Part shown: positions 26,964 through 34,385 of the stretch, in pieces
Position numbering within the stretch: the first letter of the stretch is position 1
Layout: each line of letters begins with the position of its first letter
Assembly (NCBI GenBank): GCA_965247075.1
Contig: CBDFGK010000003.1
Location: forward strand, 2,352,302 to 2,416,301
DNA length: 64,000 nt
Direction: 5' to 3'
DNA from: CBDFGK01 sp965247075
GTDB lineage: Bacteria > Pseudomonadota > Gammaproteobacteria > Pseudomonadales > Halieaceae
Notes under the pieces: model-generated
What the model was told of the DNA's origin: nothing
The model's input: the letters and a program-made list of their open reading frames with translations, nothing else
Database searches by the model: none
Made by a program: the position numbers and the translations under genes

Positions 26964-28283
26964 ATGACTCAGCACGAAACACCCCGAGCATCCAAAAGTG
27001 CCCGGCTGCATCAACGCGGGCTCAAGGTCATGCCCGGCGGCTGCAGCCGCAACACGGTGTTGCGCAAACCCCATCCGTTTTACGCCGTGCGCGGTGAGGG
27101 CTGTACTGTAACCGACATCGAGGGTGTGCAGCGTATAGATTTTGCCAACAACATGGCGTCGCTGATTCACGGTCACGCCCATCCGCAAATTGTCGCGGCG
27201 GTTACCGAACAGGTACAGCGTGGCACGGCCTTTACCTTGGCCACCGAGGTGGAAGTCGACTACGCCGAGCACCTGACCGGCCGCAACAATGGCTTTGAGA
27301 AAATCCGTTTCATGAACTCCGGTACCGAGGCGGTTATGTGCTGCCTGAAAGCCGCCCGCGCCTATACCGGGCGCGCCAGGATCGCCAAGGCGGAAGGGGC
27401 CTATCACGGCTCCTACGATTTTGCCGAGGTCAGCCAGACGGCGACACCCGATAATTGGGGTGAGCGCCACCAGCCGGCAAGCGTGCCGGTGGCGCACGGC
27501 ACACCCGATTCCGTATTGAATGATGTAGTGGTGATCCCCTTTAATGACACCGACCGCGCGCTGGCGATACTCGATGCACACAAGAATGAACTGGCCTGCA
27601 TCATGGTAGACCTGATGCCACACCGCATCGGCCTGAAACCCGCCGCGCCGGAATTTGTGCGCGCCCTGCATCAATGGGCCAGGGATAACGGGGCGCTGTT
27701 TGTTTGTGATGAGGTGATTACCCTGCGCTCCGCTTATGGCGGCGCCCAACAGAACTACGACATCACACCGGACCTGACCGCCATGGGGAAAATGATTGGC
27801 GGCGGCTTTCCGGTGGGAGCGCTGGCCGGGCGTGCGGAGGTGATGGAGGTAATGGACCCCTGGGCGCAGCAGGTGTTGTTTCCCCACTCCGGTACATTCT
27901 CAGCCAACCCGGTGACCATGGTGGCGGGCCTCACCGCCATGGCGTTATTCGACCGGGATGCGGTGGAAAAGCTCAATGCACTGGCGGATTATGCGCGGGA
28001 CAAGATCACCGAGGCCATAGGGATTGCCGATGTGCCCGTCTGTGTCACCGGCGCGGGTTCCATGTTGCGCGTACATATGAAGGCCGAGGTGCCCGATGGT
28101 TACCGGGAGGCTTTTCCCGATGCCGCTGAGCTGACGCGGCTCAACAGCGTGCTGGACCATCTCTTTGACAACGGCATCATGATGATTAACACCTGTTCCG
28201 CTGCGCTCTCAACAGCGATGACGGCGGCCGAAATCGACCGTCTCGCCGATACTATGCTGGCGGGGTTCCGCAAGGTCCGTTGA
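26964..28283 (+). CDS. Class III PLP-dependent aminotransferase (glutamate-1-semialdehyde aminomutase-like)
   Basis: Fold-type I PLP enzyme of 439 residues. The PLP-phosphate segment is MNSGTEAVMCCLKAARAYTG, the cofactor aspartate is in LFVCDEVITL and the Schiff-base lysine, near residue 275, in AMGKMIGGGFPVGALAG. This pattern belongs to the glutamate-1-semialdehyde aminomutase-like branch of class III aminotransferases. Its place at the end of the KamA-CoA-transferase operon suggests it removes the beta-amino group made by the aminomutase. I use ATG 26964; an in-frame start at 26943 overlaps the palindrome. The end overlaps the convergent next gene by 32 bases. Confidence 0.9.
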   Translation: MTQHETPRASKSARLHQRGLKVMPGGCSRNTVLRKPHPFYAVRGEGCTVTDIEGVQRIDFANNMASLIHGHAHPQIVAAVTEQVQRGTAFTLATEVEVDYAEHLTGRNNGFEKIRFMNSGTEAVMCCLKAARAYTGRARIAKAEGAYHGSYDFAEVSQTATPDNWGERHQPASVPVAHGTPDSVLNDVVVIPFNDTDRALAILDAHKNELACIMVDLMPHRIGLKPAAPEFVRALHQWARDNGALFVCDEVITLRSAYGGAQQNYDITPDLTAMGKMIGGGFPVGALAGRAEVMEVMDPWAQQVLFPHSGTFSANPVTMVAGLTAMALFDRDAVEKLNALADYARDKITEAIGIADVPVCVTGAGSMLRVHMKAEVPDGYREAFPDAAELTRLNSVLDHLFDNGIMMINTCSAALSTAMTAAEIDRLADTMLAGFRKVR

Positions 28284-29778
28284 GCAGGGCATCGCGGGTT
28301 CTTTCCAGAATCAGTTCAACTTCAGCCTCACTGATCAAAAAGCCCGGTGTGTAGCGCAGTGAATTGACGCCGCCGTGAATGACCCCCAGGCCGTTTTGCC
28401 GGAGGTATTCCTCGGTACTGTTTGCGCCGCTGCACTTGAAGCGCGTGTCGAGTTGGCAACTGAGTAGCAAACCCGTGCCCTGCACATCGGTGATCGCGCC
28501 GTCCAGTTGTTTGGCCAGGGATCGTAAGCCCTCGACCAACTGCTGGCCGCGCGTGACGATGTTATCTCGTATCTGTGGCGTGAAATTGTCCAGCACAGCG
28601 CAGGCCACATCGGCGGAACGGGGGTTGCTGGTCATGGTGTTGCCGTACAGGCCCTTGTGGTACAGCGCAGCCGTTGTGGCTGACATTGCCAGCACCGAGA
28701 GGGGGAACTGCCCCGCATTGAGTGCTTTTGAATACACTTCCATGTCCGGTGGCGCGAGGTCCTGGAAGCCAGGATAGTCCACAATAGACAATACGCCCCG
28801 GGCGCGCAGGCCCGCCTGGATGGAATCGACCAGCAACAGGCAGCCGTGCTCAGCGGTGAGCTCCCGCGCGCGCTGGTAGAACTCTGGGGTGATGGAAAGC
28901 CCCGGGTTGCCTTCTCCCATGACTGGCTCCATAAAAAACGCTTCAATAAAAAAGCCCTGGTCCTCGGCCTGCCGGAAAGCAGCTTCCAGGGATTTGATGT
29001 TGTTGGGCGCTATGGTCAGCAGTTCCTCTGTATCGCGAAAGGAGGCCAGATAGCGCCGGTAATTCTTCATGCTGGAATCGGAATAGCGGGCCGGGCGATC
29101 GGTGCGGCCGTGAAAACTGCCCTGCAGGCTGGCGGAGCGAACAGGCTTGCCCGCGTGGCCGCCGCCGGGGTCGGTCATTACCCTGGCATTGACGTCAGAT
29201 ATTCTCGCGGCCATGCTCACCGCTTCCGAGCCGCTGTTCAGGCACAGGAAACGGGCGAACGGAGCGGCATCAGCGCGCGTATGGCCGATCTCTTTGCGCA
29301 GACAGTCGATCAGTGTCATCTGGCTGATGGACGGGGTCATGACGTTGGCCATTACCTGCGACTGGTTCATGGCGGCGAGAATCGCCTGGGGCGCGTGGCC
29401 CAGTCCCAACATGCCGTAGCCGCCGCAGTCATATATCACCGCTCCTTTCAGGGTTATGATCCAGGGCCCCTGAGCCGCCACTGCCACGTAGCGATTGACC
29501 TCATCCTGCGCATAGAAATTCAGGTAGCCGTTCTGTACTTGAGCAGTTTGGCTGGCCTCGTCAGGTAGCAGCAAATCCTTATGGCTGTCTTGCAGGCTTT
29601 CGAAGGCGGCATAAGCGCGCTCGATAGCGGTTCTCAGTGCGGTATTGTGGGGCAGGAACGCCAGCAGGGTGGGCTCTGGCAGGCCGAGGGTGGTCGCCGC
29701 GCCACCATATTCCCGCATCTGTGCCAGGCAGTGGGTGAAAAAATCTGTGTCGTGAATTACGGCAGATGTATGGCGCAT
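28252..29778 (-). CDS. Class III aminotransferase, possible L-lysine 6-aminotransferase
   Basis: PLP-dependent aminotransferase of 508 residues, longer than the usual 430-450 because of an N-terminal extension of about 70 residues. Motifs are LNSGSEAVSMAARISDVNAR, SFHGRTDRPARYSDSSMKNY, LLLVDSIQAGLRARG and the lysine in VYSKALNAGQFPLSVLAM. The gene lies 12 bases downstream of an Lrp/AsnC regulator on the same strand and next to a divergent ALDH7-type dehydrogenase. That context suggests conversion of lysine to aminoadipate semialdehyde, oxidised by the dehydrogenase. The substrate is inferred from neighbours only. Confidence 0.85.
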   Translation of the reverse strand: MRHTSAVIHDTDFFTHCLAQMREYGGAATTLGLPEPTLLAFLPHNTALRTAIERAYAAFESLQDSHKDLLLPDEASQTAQVQNGYLNFYAQDEVNRYVAVAAQGPWIITLKGAVIYDCGGYGMLGLGHAPQAILAAMNQSQVMANVMTPSISQMTLIDCLRKEIGHTRADAAPFARFLCLNSGSEAVSMAARISDVNARVMTDPGGGHAGKPVRSASLQGSFHGRTDRPARYSDSSMKNYRRYLASFRDTEELLTIAPNNIKSLEAAFRQAEDQGFFIEAFFMEPVMGEGNPGLSITPEFYQRARELTAEHGCLLLVDSIQAGLRARGVLSIVDYPGFQDLAPPDMEVYSKALNAGQFPLSVLAMSATTAALYHKGLYGNTMTSNPRSADVACAVLDNFTPQIRDNIVTRGQQLVEGLRSLAKQLDGAITDVQGTGLLLSCQLDTRFKCSGANSTEEYLRQNGLGVIHGGVNSLRYTPGFLISEAEVELILERTRDALLNGPCGTPPA

Positions 29779-29790
29779 GGGTAGCTACTC

Positions 29791-30225
29791 TCAGCGTTCA
29801 AATTTTGTCTCGAGGACAACTGAAGAATTGGTGCGTGCGATGCCGTCCAAATCGGCTATAGCATCGAGCAAGCGGCTCAGCTTCCCGGTGGAGTGGGCTT
29901 CCACGATCGCGATCATGTCGTAGGCACCACTGATGGAATAGAGCGCGGTTACCCTGTTCATCTTTTTCAGGTCGACCTGCACCTGCCCGGTGAGTTTTTG
30001 GTCGAGTTCAATCAATACGTGGGCGCGGATCAGGTCGGCGGCATAACGCTCGCCCAGTTGCAGCGTAAAACCGGTGATAACGCCGCTATCCAGCAACTTA
30101 CTGAGCCGGCTCTGTACCGTTGTCCGGGACAGGTCTAATTGCCTGGCCAGCTCCGAAGTGCTGGCGCGGGAATTGTCGCGCAGCAGCGCCAACAGGGCCT
30201 GGTCTGTGCTGTCCAGCTTTACCAT
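29791..30225 (-). CDS. Lrp/AsnC-family transcriptional regulator
   Basis: Small amino-acid-responsive regulator of 144 residues. The N-terminal helix-turn-helix is LLALLRDNSRASTSELARQL then LSRTTVQSRLSKLLDSG; a RAM/ligand domain follows with DMIAIVEAHSTGKLSRLLDA. It is transcribed with the aminotransferase and divergently from the aldehyde dehydrogenase gene. The intervening AT-rich region carries spaced direct repeats suited to Lrp-type binding. Confidence 0.93.
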   Translation of the reverse strand: MVKLDSTDQALLALLRDNSRASTSELARQLDLSRTTVQSRLSKLLDSGVITGFTLQLGERYAADLIRAHVLIELDQKLTGQVQVDLKKMNRVTALYSISGAYDMIAIVEAHSTGKLSRLLDAIADLDGIARTNSSVVLETKFER

Positions 30226-30250
30226 ATAGTGTACCTGGCGACTTATTTCA

Positions 30251-30285
30251 TCGTCATATTGATTGAATTAATCGTTATATTGATT
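30251..30285. promoter_or_regulatory. Candidate Lrp/AsnC binding repeats
   Basis: TCGTCATATTGATT (30251-30264) and TCGTTATATTGATT (30272-30285) are near-identical direct repeats 21 bp apart, two helical turns, within an AT-rich divergent promoter region. A third, partial match (TTCGTCATAATG) follows near 30313. The spacing suits an Lrp-family octamer controlling both the aminotransferase operon and the dehydrogenase. Confidence 0.5.
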
Positions 30286-30385
30286 AATAAAGCGCTTCAT
30301 TTCAACTTATTAATTCGTCATAATGCGCTCGCTCGGCCGGAAGTCCGGTCGGTATTGGTTCGGGAATTATTGAGGAACTCCCATT

Positions 30386-31894
30386 ATGCAGGACATGTCA
30401 CAACAAATTACTTCCGTACTGGAACAACTCAAGCTGACCGCCCCCAGTGGTGCACTGCAGGTGAATTCACCGATAGACGGTAGTGTCCTGGGCAGTACGG
30501 CCATGGACAGTGCGGCGGATCTGGACGCGAAGATTGCCAACGCCCAACAGGCATTCCTGGCCTGGCGCACGGTACCGGCACCGCGCCGGGGCGAGCTGAT
30601 TCGCCTGTTCGGCGAGGAGTTGCGCGCCAACAAAGAGGCACTCGGCGCACTGGTTACTATGGAGTGCGGCAAGTTGCTGCAGGAAAGTTATGGTGAAGTG
30701 CAGGAAATGATAGACATCTGCGAGTTCGCGGTGGGTCTTGCTCGACAGCTGTATGGCTTGACCATGCCCTCAGAGCGGCCGGGTCACAAGATGAACGAAA
30801 CCTGGCAGCCGCTGGGGCCGGTGGCGGTTATTTCCGCCTTCAATTTCCCGGTCGCGGTGTGGGCCTGGAATACTGCCCTGGCCTGTATCTGTGGCAACCC
30901 GGTGATTTGGAAACCCTCGGAGAAAACCCCGTTGACTGCGCTGGCCTGCGCCCAGTTGTTTGAGCGTGCCGTGGCGCGTTTCGGGGATGCACCGGATAAG
31001 CTCTCCCAGCTTGTTATAGGCGCAGCGGATATCGGTGAGCAGTTGGCGCGCGACAATCGCGTCGCGCTGGTCAGTGCCACCGGTTCTACCCGCATGGGTC
31101 GCCAGGTTGCGCCGGTAGTGGCCGCGCGCTTTGGCCGCTGCCTGCTGGAACTGGGCGGCAACAACGCCATGATCGTGGCGCCTTCCGCCGATCTCGATAT
31201 GACCGTGCGGGCGATATTGTTTTCAGCGGTGGGCACCTGTGGCCAGCGCTGTACCAGTCTGCGTCGCTTGATCGTACACGAAGACATACACGAGCAGCTG
31301 CTGGAGCAGCTGCGCAAGGCCTATAGCCAGATCAGTATCGGTAATCCCCTGTCGGAGGGGGTATTGGTTGGGCCGCTGATTGATGAGGACTCATTTGAGC
31401 GCATGTCGGAGCTACTCGCTACGTTGCAGGAGCAGGGCATAGCCGTGCACGGCGGTGAACGGGTGGACGTTGCCGGTTGTGAGGGCGGCTGTTACGTGCA
31501 ACCGGCACTGGTAGAGGCGGGTGAACAGAATGACTTCGTGCGTACGGAAACCTTTGCACCCATTCTGTACGTGTTGACCTATAAGGATTTAGAGCAGGCC
31601 ATACATATTCAAAATGACGTGCCACAGGGCTTGTCATCCTGCATTTTTACCCGTGACTTGCTTGAGGCCGAGACATTCTTGTCGGCGGCGGGCAGTGACT
31701 GTGGTATCGCCAACGTTAACATCGGCCCCAGTGGCGCAGAAATCGGTGGCGCCTTCGGTGGAGAAAAAGAAACCGGTGGCGGTAGAGAGTCGGGGTCCGA
31801 TGCCTGGAAGGCCTACATGCGGCGCCAGACCGTCACCGTCAACTACTCCAAGGAATTGCCGCTGGCCCAGGGTATTGAATTTGATGTCGGTTAG
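30386..31894 (+). CDS. Aldehyde dehydrogenase, ALDH7-like (aminoadipate-semialdehyde dehydrogenase)
   Basis: NAD(P)-dependent aldehyde dehydrogenase of 502 residues. The catalytic cysteine is in GTCGQRCTSLRRL, the general-base glutamate in LLELGGNNAMIV, and NAD-binding FSATGSTRM-like sequence (VSATGSTRMGRQVA) is present. GAFGGEKETGGGRESGSDAW near the C-terminus is the signature of the ALDH7/antiquitin group, which oxidises 2-aminoadipate semialdehyde. Divergence from the Lrp-aminotransferase pair supports a lysine to aminoadipate route. ATG 30386 follows GAGGA. Confidence 0.92.
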   Translation: MQDMSQQITSVLEQLKLTAPSGALQVNSPIDGSVLGSTAMDSAADLDAKIANAQQAFLAWRTVPAPRRGELIRLFGEELRANKEALGALVTMECGKLLQESYGEVQEMIDICEFAVGLARQLYGLTMPSERPGHKMNETWQPLGPVAVISAFNFPVAVWAWNTALACICGNPVIWKPSEKTPLTALACAQLFERAVARFGDAPDKLSQLVIGAADIGEQLARDNRVALVSATGSTRMGRQVAPVVAARFGRCLLELGGNNAMIVAPSADLDMTVRAILFSAVGTCGQRCTSLRRLIVHEDIHEQLLEQLRKAYSQISIGNPLSEGVLVGPLIDEDSFERMSELLATLQEQGIAVHGGERVDVAGCEGGCYVQPALVEAGEQNDFVRTETFAPILYVLTYKDLEQAIHIQNDVPQGLSSCIFTRDLLEAETFLSAAGSDCGIANVNIGPSGAEIGGAFGGEKETGGGRESGSDAWKAYMRRQTVTVNYSKELPLAQGIEFDVG

Positions 31895-31900
31895 AAATTT

Positions 31901-31974
31901 GGGGTCAGAGTAAAAATTCCTTCTGGTTTTTTTTGGTCTCAGGCAGTTCCCAGTGGAATTTTTACTCTGACCCC
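31901..31974. repeat. GGGGTCAG-type inverted repeat, copy 3 (MITE-like)
   Basis: Perfect 20-bp arms, GGGGTCAGAGTAAAAATTCC (31901-31920) and its complement (31955-31974), enclose 34 bases. It begins seven bases after the aldehyde dehydrogenase stop. The stem may also end transcription. The ends match those of copies 1 and 2, so the three belong to one mobile repeat family. Confidence 0.9.
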
Positions 31975-32054
31975 CGGCGCTACCGCCCTGCGTGAAAATG
32001 AGGTAACCGCCATACATCAGGTAGTCCACTATTGCAGCAACTGCTCCTGCCCAC

Positions 32055-32230
32055 CAACGGTGGACACCTCACTAAGCGACTTTTTGTGCCTCAAACGCTT
32101 CCGGGCTGATATAGCCATTGGCGCTGTGTCGGCGTGTTCGATTGTAATCTACTTCGATGTATTCGAAAACGGTTTGTCGCATCTCCTCTCGGGTGGCGAA
32201 TATGGGGTGTCGAGAGTAATTGGTCGTCCA
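32055..32230 (-). pseudogene. IS3-family transposase (OrfB), C-terminal remnant
   Basis: On the minus strand the last 50 or so residues of an IS3-type OrfB remain: FATREEMRQTVFEYIEVDYN, then RTRRHSANGYISPEAFEAQ, ending at TAG/TAA near 32072. GGTGGACACCTC just beyond is probably the element end. Upstream codons and the catalytic DDE core are gone. The 120 bases up to 32350 hold nothing I recognise. Confidence 0.75.
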
Positions 32231-32350
32231 GAAAATAGTCTCGGACCCTGAAATGGTGGAAGACGGCTCGCGCAGTGCCTGCGGTGAGTACCCGCATTGT
32301 TGGTCTTGTAGATCTTTTTCGCTCACCTTGGAAACCTGGCACGAACAACT

Positions 32351-32590
32351 CTATACCAACGAATTCCTCAGTGGCGTCCCTGCTGATTGTGAGCTGGAAT
32401 CCTTCCCAGCGAAAAGAGGCAATGTCTCAGGTGGTGCTCCGGTCGGTGGTGTCAGCAGCGCCACGGTGGGGATGTCCTGTTCCCTATCGCGAGGATGAGC
32501 GAGGATTCTATCAATGATTTCCTGGTTCTCTATGCAAGCAATGATCCTGACAGACCCGCCACAGCGACCGCCCTTGCGTTTTCCTAACTT
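32351..32590 (-). pseudogene. IS91-like (Y2) transposase, C-terminal remnant
   Basis: The minus-strand frame reads CGGSVRIIACIENQEIIDRI, then LAHPRDREQDIP and PPTGAPPETLPLFAGKD. The RCGGSVRIIACIE pattern is that of the zinc-ribbon-like tail of IS91/IS801-type putative transposases. Everything upstream is missing. It abuts the 3' end of the small lipoprotein gene at 32592, as IS91-like elements often end beside unrelated genes. Confidence 0.6.
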
Positions 32591-32591
32591 T

Positions 32592-32972
32592 TTACAAACG
32601 GCATTTCTTTTCTGTTGCCATTTGCCGAATAGCCTCAAATTCTCCTTTTAATCTGGCATATTCTACCGCTTCATGCCCGTCGCCACCTTCCAAAGTGGCA
32701 AGTCCCAACCAACCCACGCCGAGAGTAAGGAAGCCAAGCACGGTAAACCCCGCGGCCTGGGCGGTGTCTTTACCTGCTTCCCTATCAAGAGATTGAGCCA
32801 GTTTGTTCACTTCGGCGCTAATGTGGTCGGCTTCCCCGTGCAATTCTTCGCACGTGTAGTCTTTATATTTCTTAGGTGAAACATAAGCCTTGCCAATTTC
32901 TCGTGAGGAGGACGCACATCCCGCCACCCCGATGATAACGGCAATTGCCACGATTTTTATTGCAAATTTCAT
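32592..32972 (-). CDS. Small lipoprotein of unknown function
   Basis: A 126-residue protein with a signal peptide and lipobox IIGVAGC (Cys 19), so it should be lipid-anchored. The mature part is YVSPKKYKDYTCEELHGEAD with a heptad-like helix to about residue 70, then a glycine-rich hydrophobic stretch GFLTLGVGWLGLATLEGGDG. A helix near the C-terminus ends in KKCRL. A truncated second copy of its start and upstream region lies at 36653-36954. I do not recognise a named family. Confidence 0.7.
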   Translation of the reverse strand: MKFAIKIVAIAVIIGVAGCASSSREIGKAYVSPKKYKDYTCEELHGEADHISAEVNKLAQSLDREAGKDTAQAAGFTVLGFLTLGVGWLGLATLEGGDGHEAVEYARLKGEFEAIRQMATEKKCRL

Positions 32973-33146
32973 ACTCAGTTAATCCTCTCGGTCGCGTTCG
33001 ATTTTAGATGACCGACACCAACCTCCAAGACCGGTGGCGAAGATCATCGCAAAGGTGCCTGGCCGTTGCATAGATCACGTGATGGACCAAGTGAAATTCC
33101 GGCCTATTCGCCCCGTGGGGTGCGACCCCGTGCTGGGAAAACTGCT
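32845..33146. repeat. 302-bp direct repeat, copy 1
   Basis: This stretch (first 43 codons of the lipoprotein plus about 175 bases upstream) recurs at 36653-36954 with the same length and few differences. It carries the lipoprotein promoter region. The upstream part shared by both copies contains no gene I recognise. Confidence 0.85.
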
Positions 33147-33203
33147 GTGGTATTCGACAGGTAACCCGGCGGGGCGGGCGACCCATCACGAAAATCAAAA
33201 TCT

Positions 33204-33428
33204 ATGCAAGCGGAACTGTATCAAATTTTTGCCGGACTGCAAGCAAAAAATGGGAATAATATACCTGACACCCCTAGCCTGATGAAGGCGATTTCAGACG
33301 GGTTTATGCCGGTAGAATTTGACGCCAATATCAAGGAAGCAGACACGGCGGGCGATCATGGCACCAAATTCAGAATACGCCCAGAGAACCCGGTCAAACT
33401 CTACGTCGAATCAACCAAGCCGGTTTAG
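33204..33428 (+). CDS. Hypothetical small ORF
   Basis: A 74-residue ORF starting MQAELYQIFAGLQAKNG and ending KLYVESTKPV. It has no signal peptide or recognised domain and only a weak ribosome site. It lies between repeat copy 1 and a lipoprotein gene. It could equally be a remnant of a longer gene. Just downstream, AAGGAG precedes ATG 33482 and a 13-codon peptide that ends at once, probably another gene stump. Confidence 0.25.
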   Translation: MQAELYQIFAGLQAKNGNNIPDTPSLMKAISDGFMPVEFDANIKEADTAGDHGTKFRIRPENPVKLYVESTKPV

Positions 33429-33527
33429 GGGGGTCTCAGGTATATTATTCCCTAATTAAAACCAGCAAGGAGTCTCTACTAATGGCCTTTAAGCCTCTGA
33501 TTCTTGTTCTAAAAACATCCTAAAAAG

Positions 33528-33833
33528 CTAGTTATCTTGCAATGCACTGAGTGCTCCGGTACCACCGTACGCAGAGACTACACCATCGCGAAAAATTACA
33601 TAAAAATCCTCTGGCGTTCCATCCATAACAGCGGTACTAGTGGTTGTATAGAGTTTATAATTGTATATCTTAACGTTTTCTAAGGCGGAAACAGAAGTCG
33701 GGTTTCCCATCACCAGAATGAGTTCTTCCTCATCCATTCCAAGTTGCACGTTCATCATTTTGCTAGACATTTGGCCTAGTTGATTCACGCAGGCAGAAAG
33801 CAGTAAAAAGACTAAAGCAGTAATGTGTTTCAA
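33528..33833 (-). CDS. Small lipoprotein, SmpA/BamE-like
   Basis: I place the start at TTG 33833, which follows GAGAGG; this gives 101 residues with signal peptide MKHITALVFLLLSAC and the lipobox cysteine at 15. The longer frame upstream has no signal peptide. NVQLGMDEEELILVMGNPTS resembles the BamE/SmpA-type fold, where a short helix is followed by GxP. The rest (NYKLYTTTS, FYVIFRDGVVSAYGG) fits a small beta-sheet. The role is unknown. Confidence 0.5.
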   Translation of the reverse strand: MKHITALVFLLLSACVNQLGQMSSKMMNVQLGMDEEELILVMGNPTSVSALENVKIYNYKLYTTTSTAVMDGTPEDFYVIFRDGVVSAYGGTGALSALQDN

Positions 33834-34385
33834 TTTTCCTCTCCACTGGTATTTCCGCAATGATAATAACGGTAATCTACTCTTTCTGGAGTTATTGTCA
33901 AAAGTGGACGGGGCGGCAAAAAGTCCCGCATTGAATATGAGCGGCAGGCACACCCCGCACCTTCAAGTCCAGATGGCGGGCGATTTCCCTGATATTCTGG
34001 TCGGTGAGCCGCTGCCGGCGCTGTTGCTTGAACCATCTTGCTTGGCAAGGATTTCAGAAGCGCTCGTCATGGAGCCGCCAATAGGCAGAACTTCCCTGCA
34101 ATGCTTCTCGATCCTCCGCGAAATCCCAGGGGGTCTGACCGCTCTCATTCCTCGCCTTCGGGTCTGCACCGGCATCAAGTAGTGCTGTGATCACCGCAGG
34201 GTTCTTATTGTATCGTGCCGCGTCATGCAGAGGAGTAGAGCCGTACATATCCCTCGCCTTCGGGTCTGCACCGGCATCAAATAGTGCTGTGATCACGGCA
34301 GGGTTCTTGTTGTCGTGTGCCGCGTTATGCAGAGGAGTACGGCCGGACATATCCCTCGCCTTCGGGTCTACGCCAGCATTAACTA

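Noticed and set aside
26253..27887. A 544-codon minus-strand open frame opposite the CoA-transferase and aminotransferase genes
   Set aside because: It lies antisense to clear enzymes, its translation is rich in His, Arg and Gly without domain motifs, and it is explained by the codon bias of the plus-strand genes.
33034..33282. ORF beginning MAKIIAKVPGRCIDHVMDQV, repeated at 36842
   Set aside because: It lies inside the 302-bp repeat upstream region; conservation is explained by the DNA duplication and the two copies diverge immediately after it.
33840..34053. Possible transposase frame on the minus strand between the lipoprotein and ankyrin genes (ARHLDLKVRGVPAAHIQCG)
   Set aside because: Frames are short and interrupted, and I could not match the sequence to a family.
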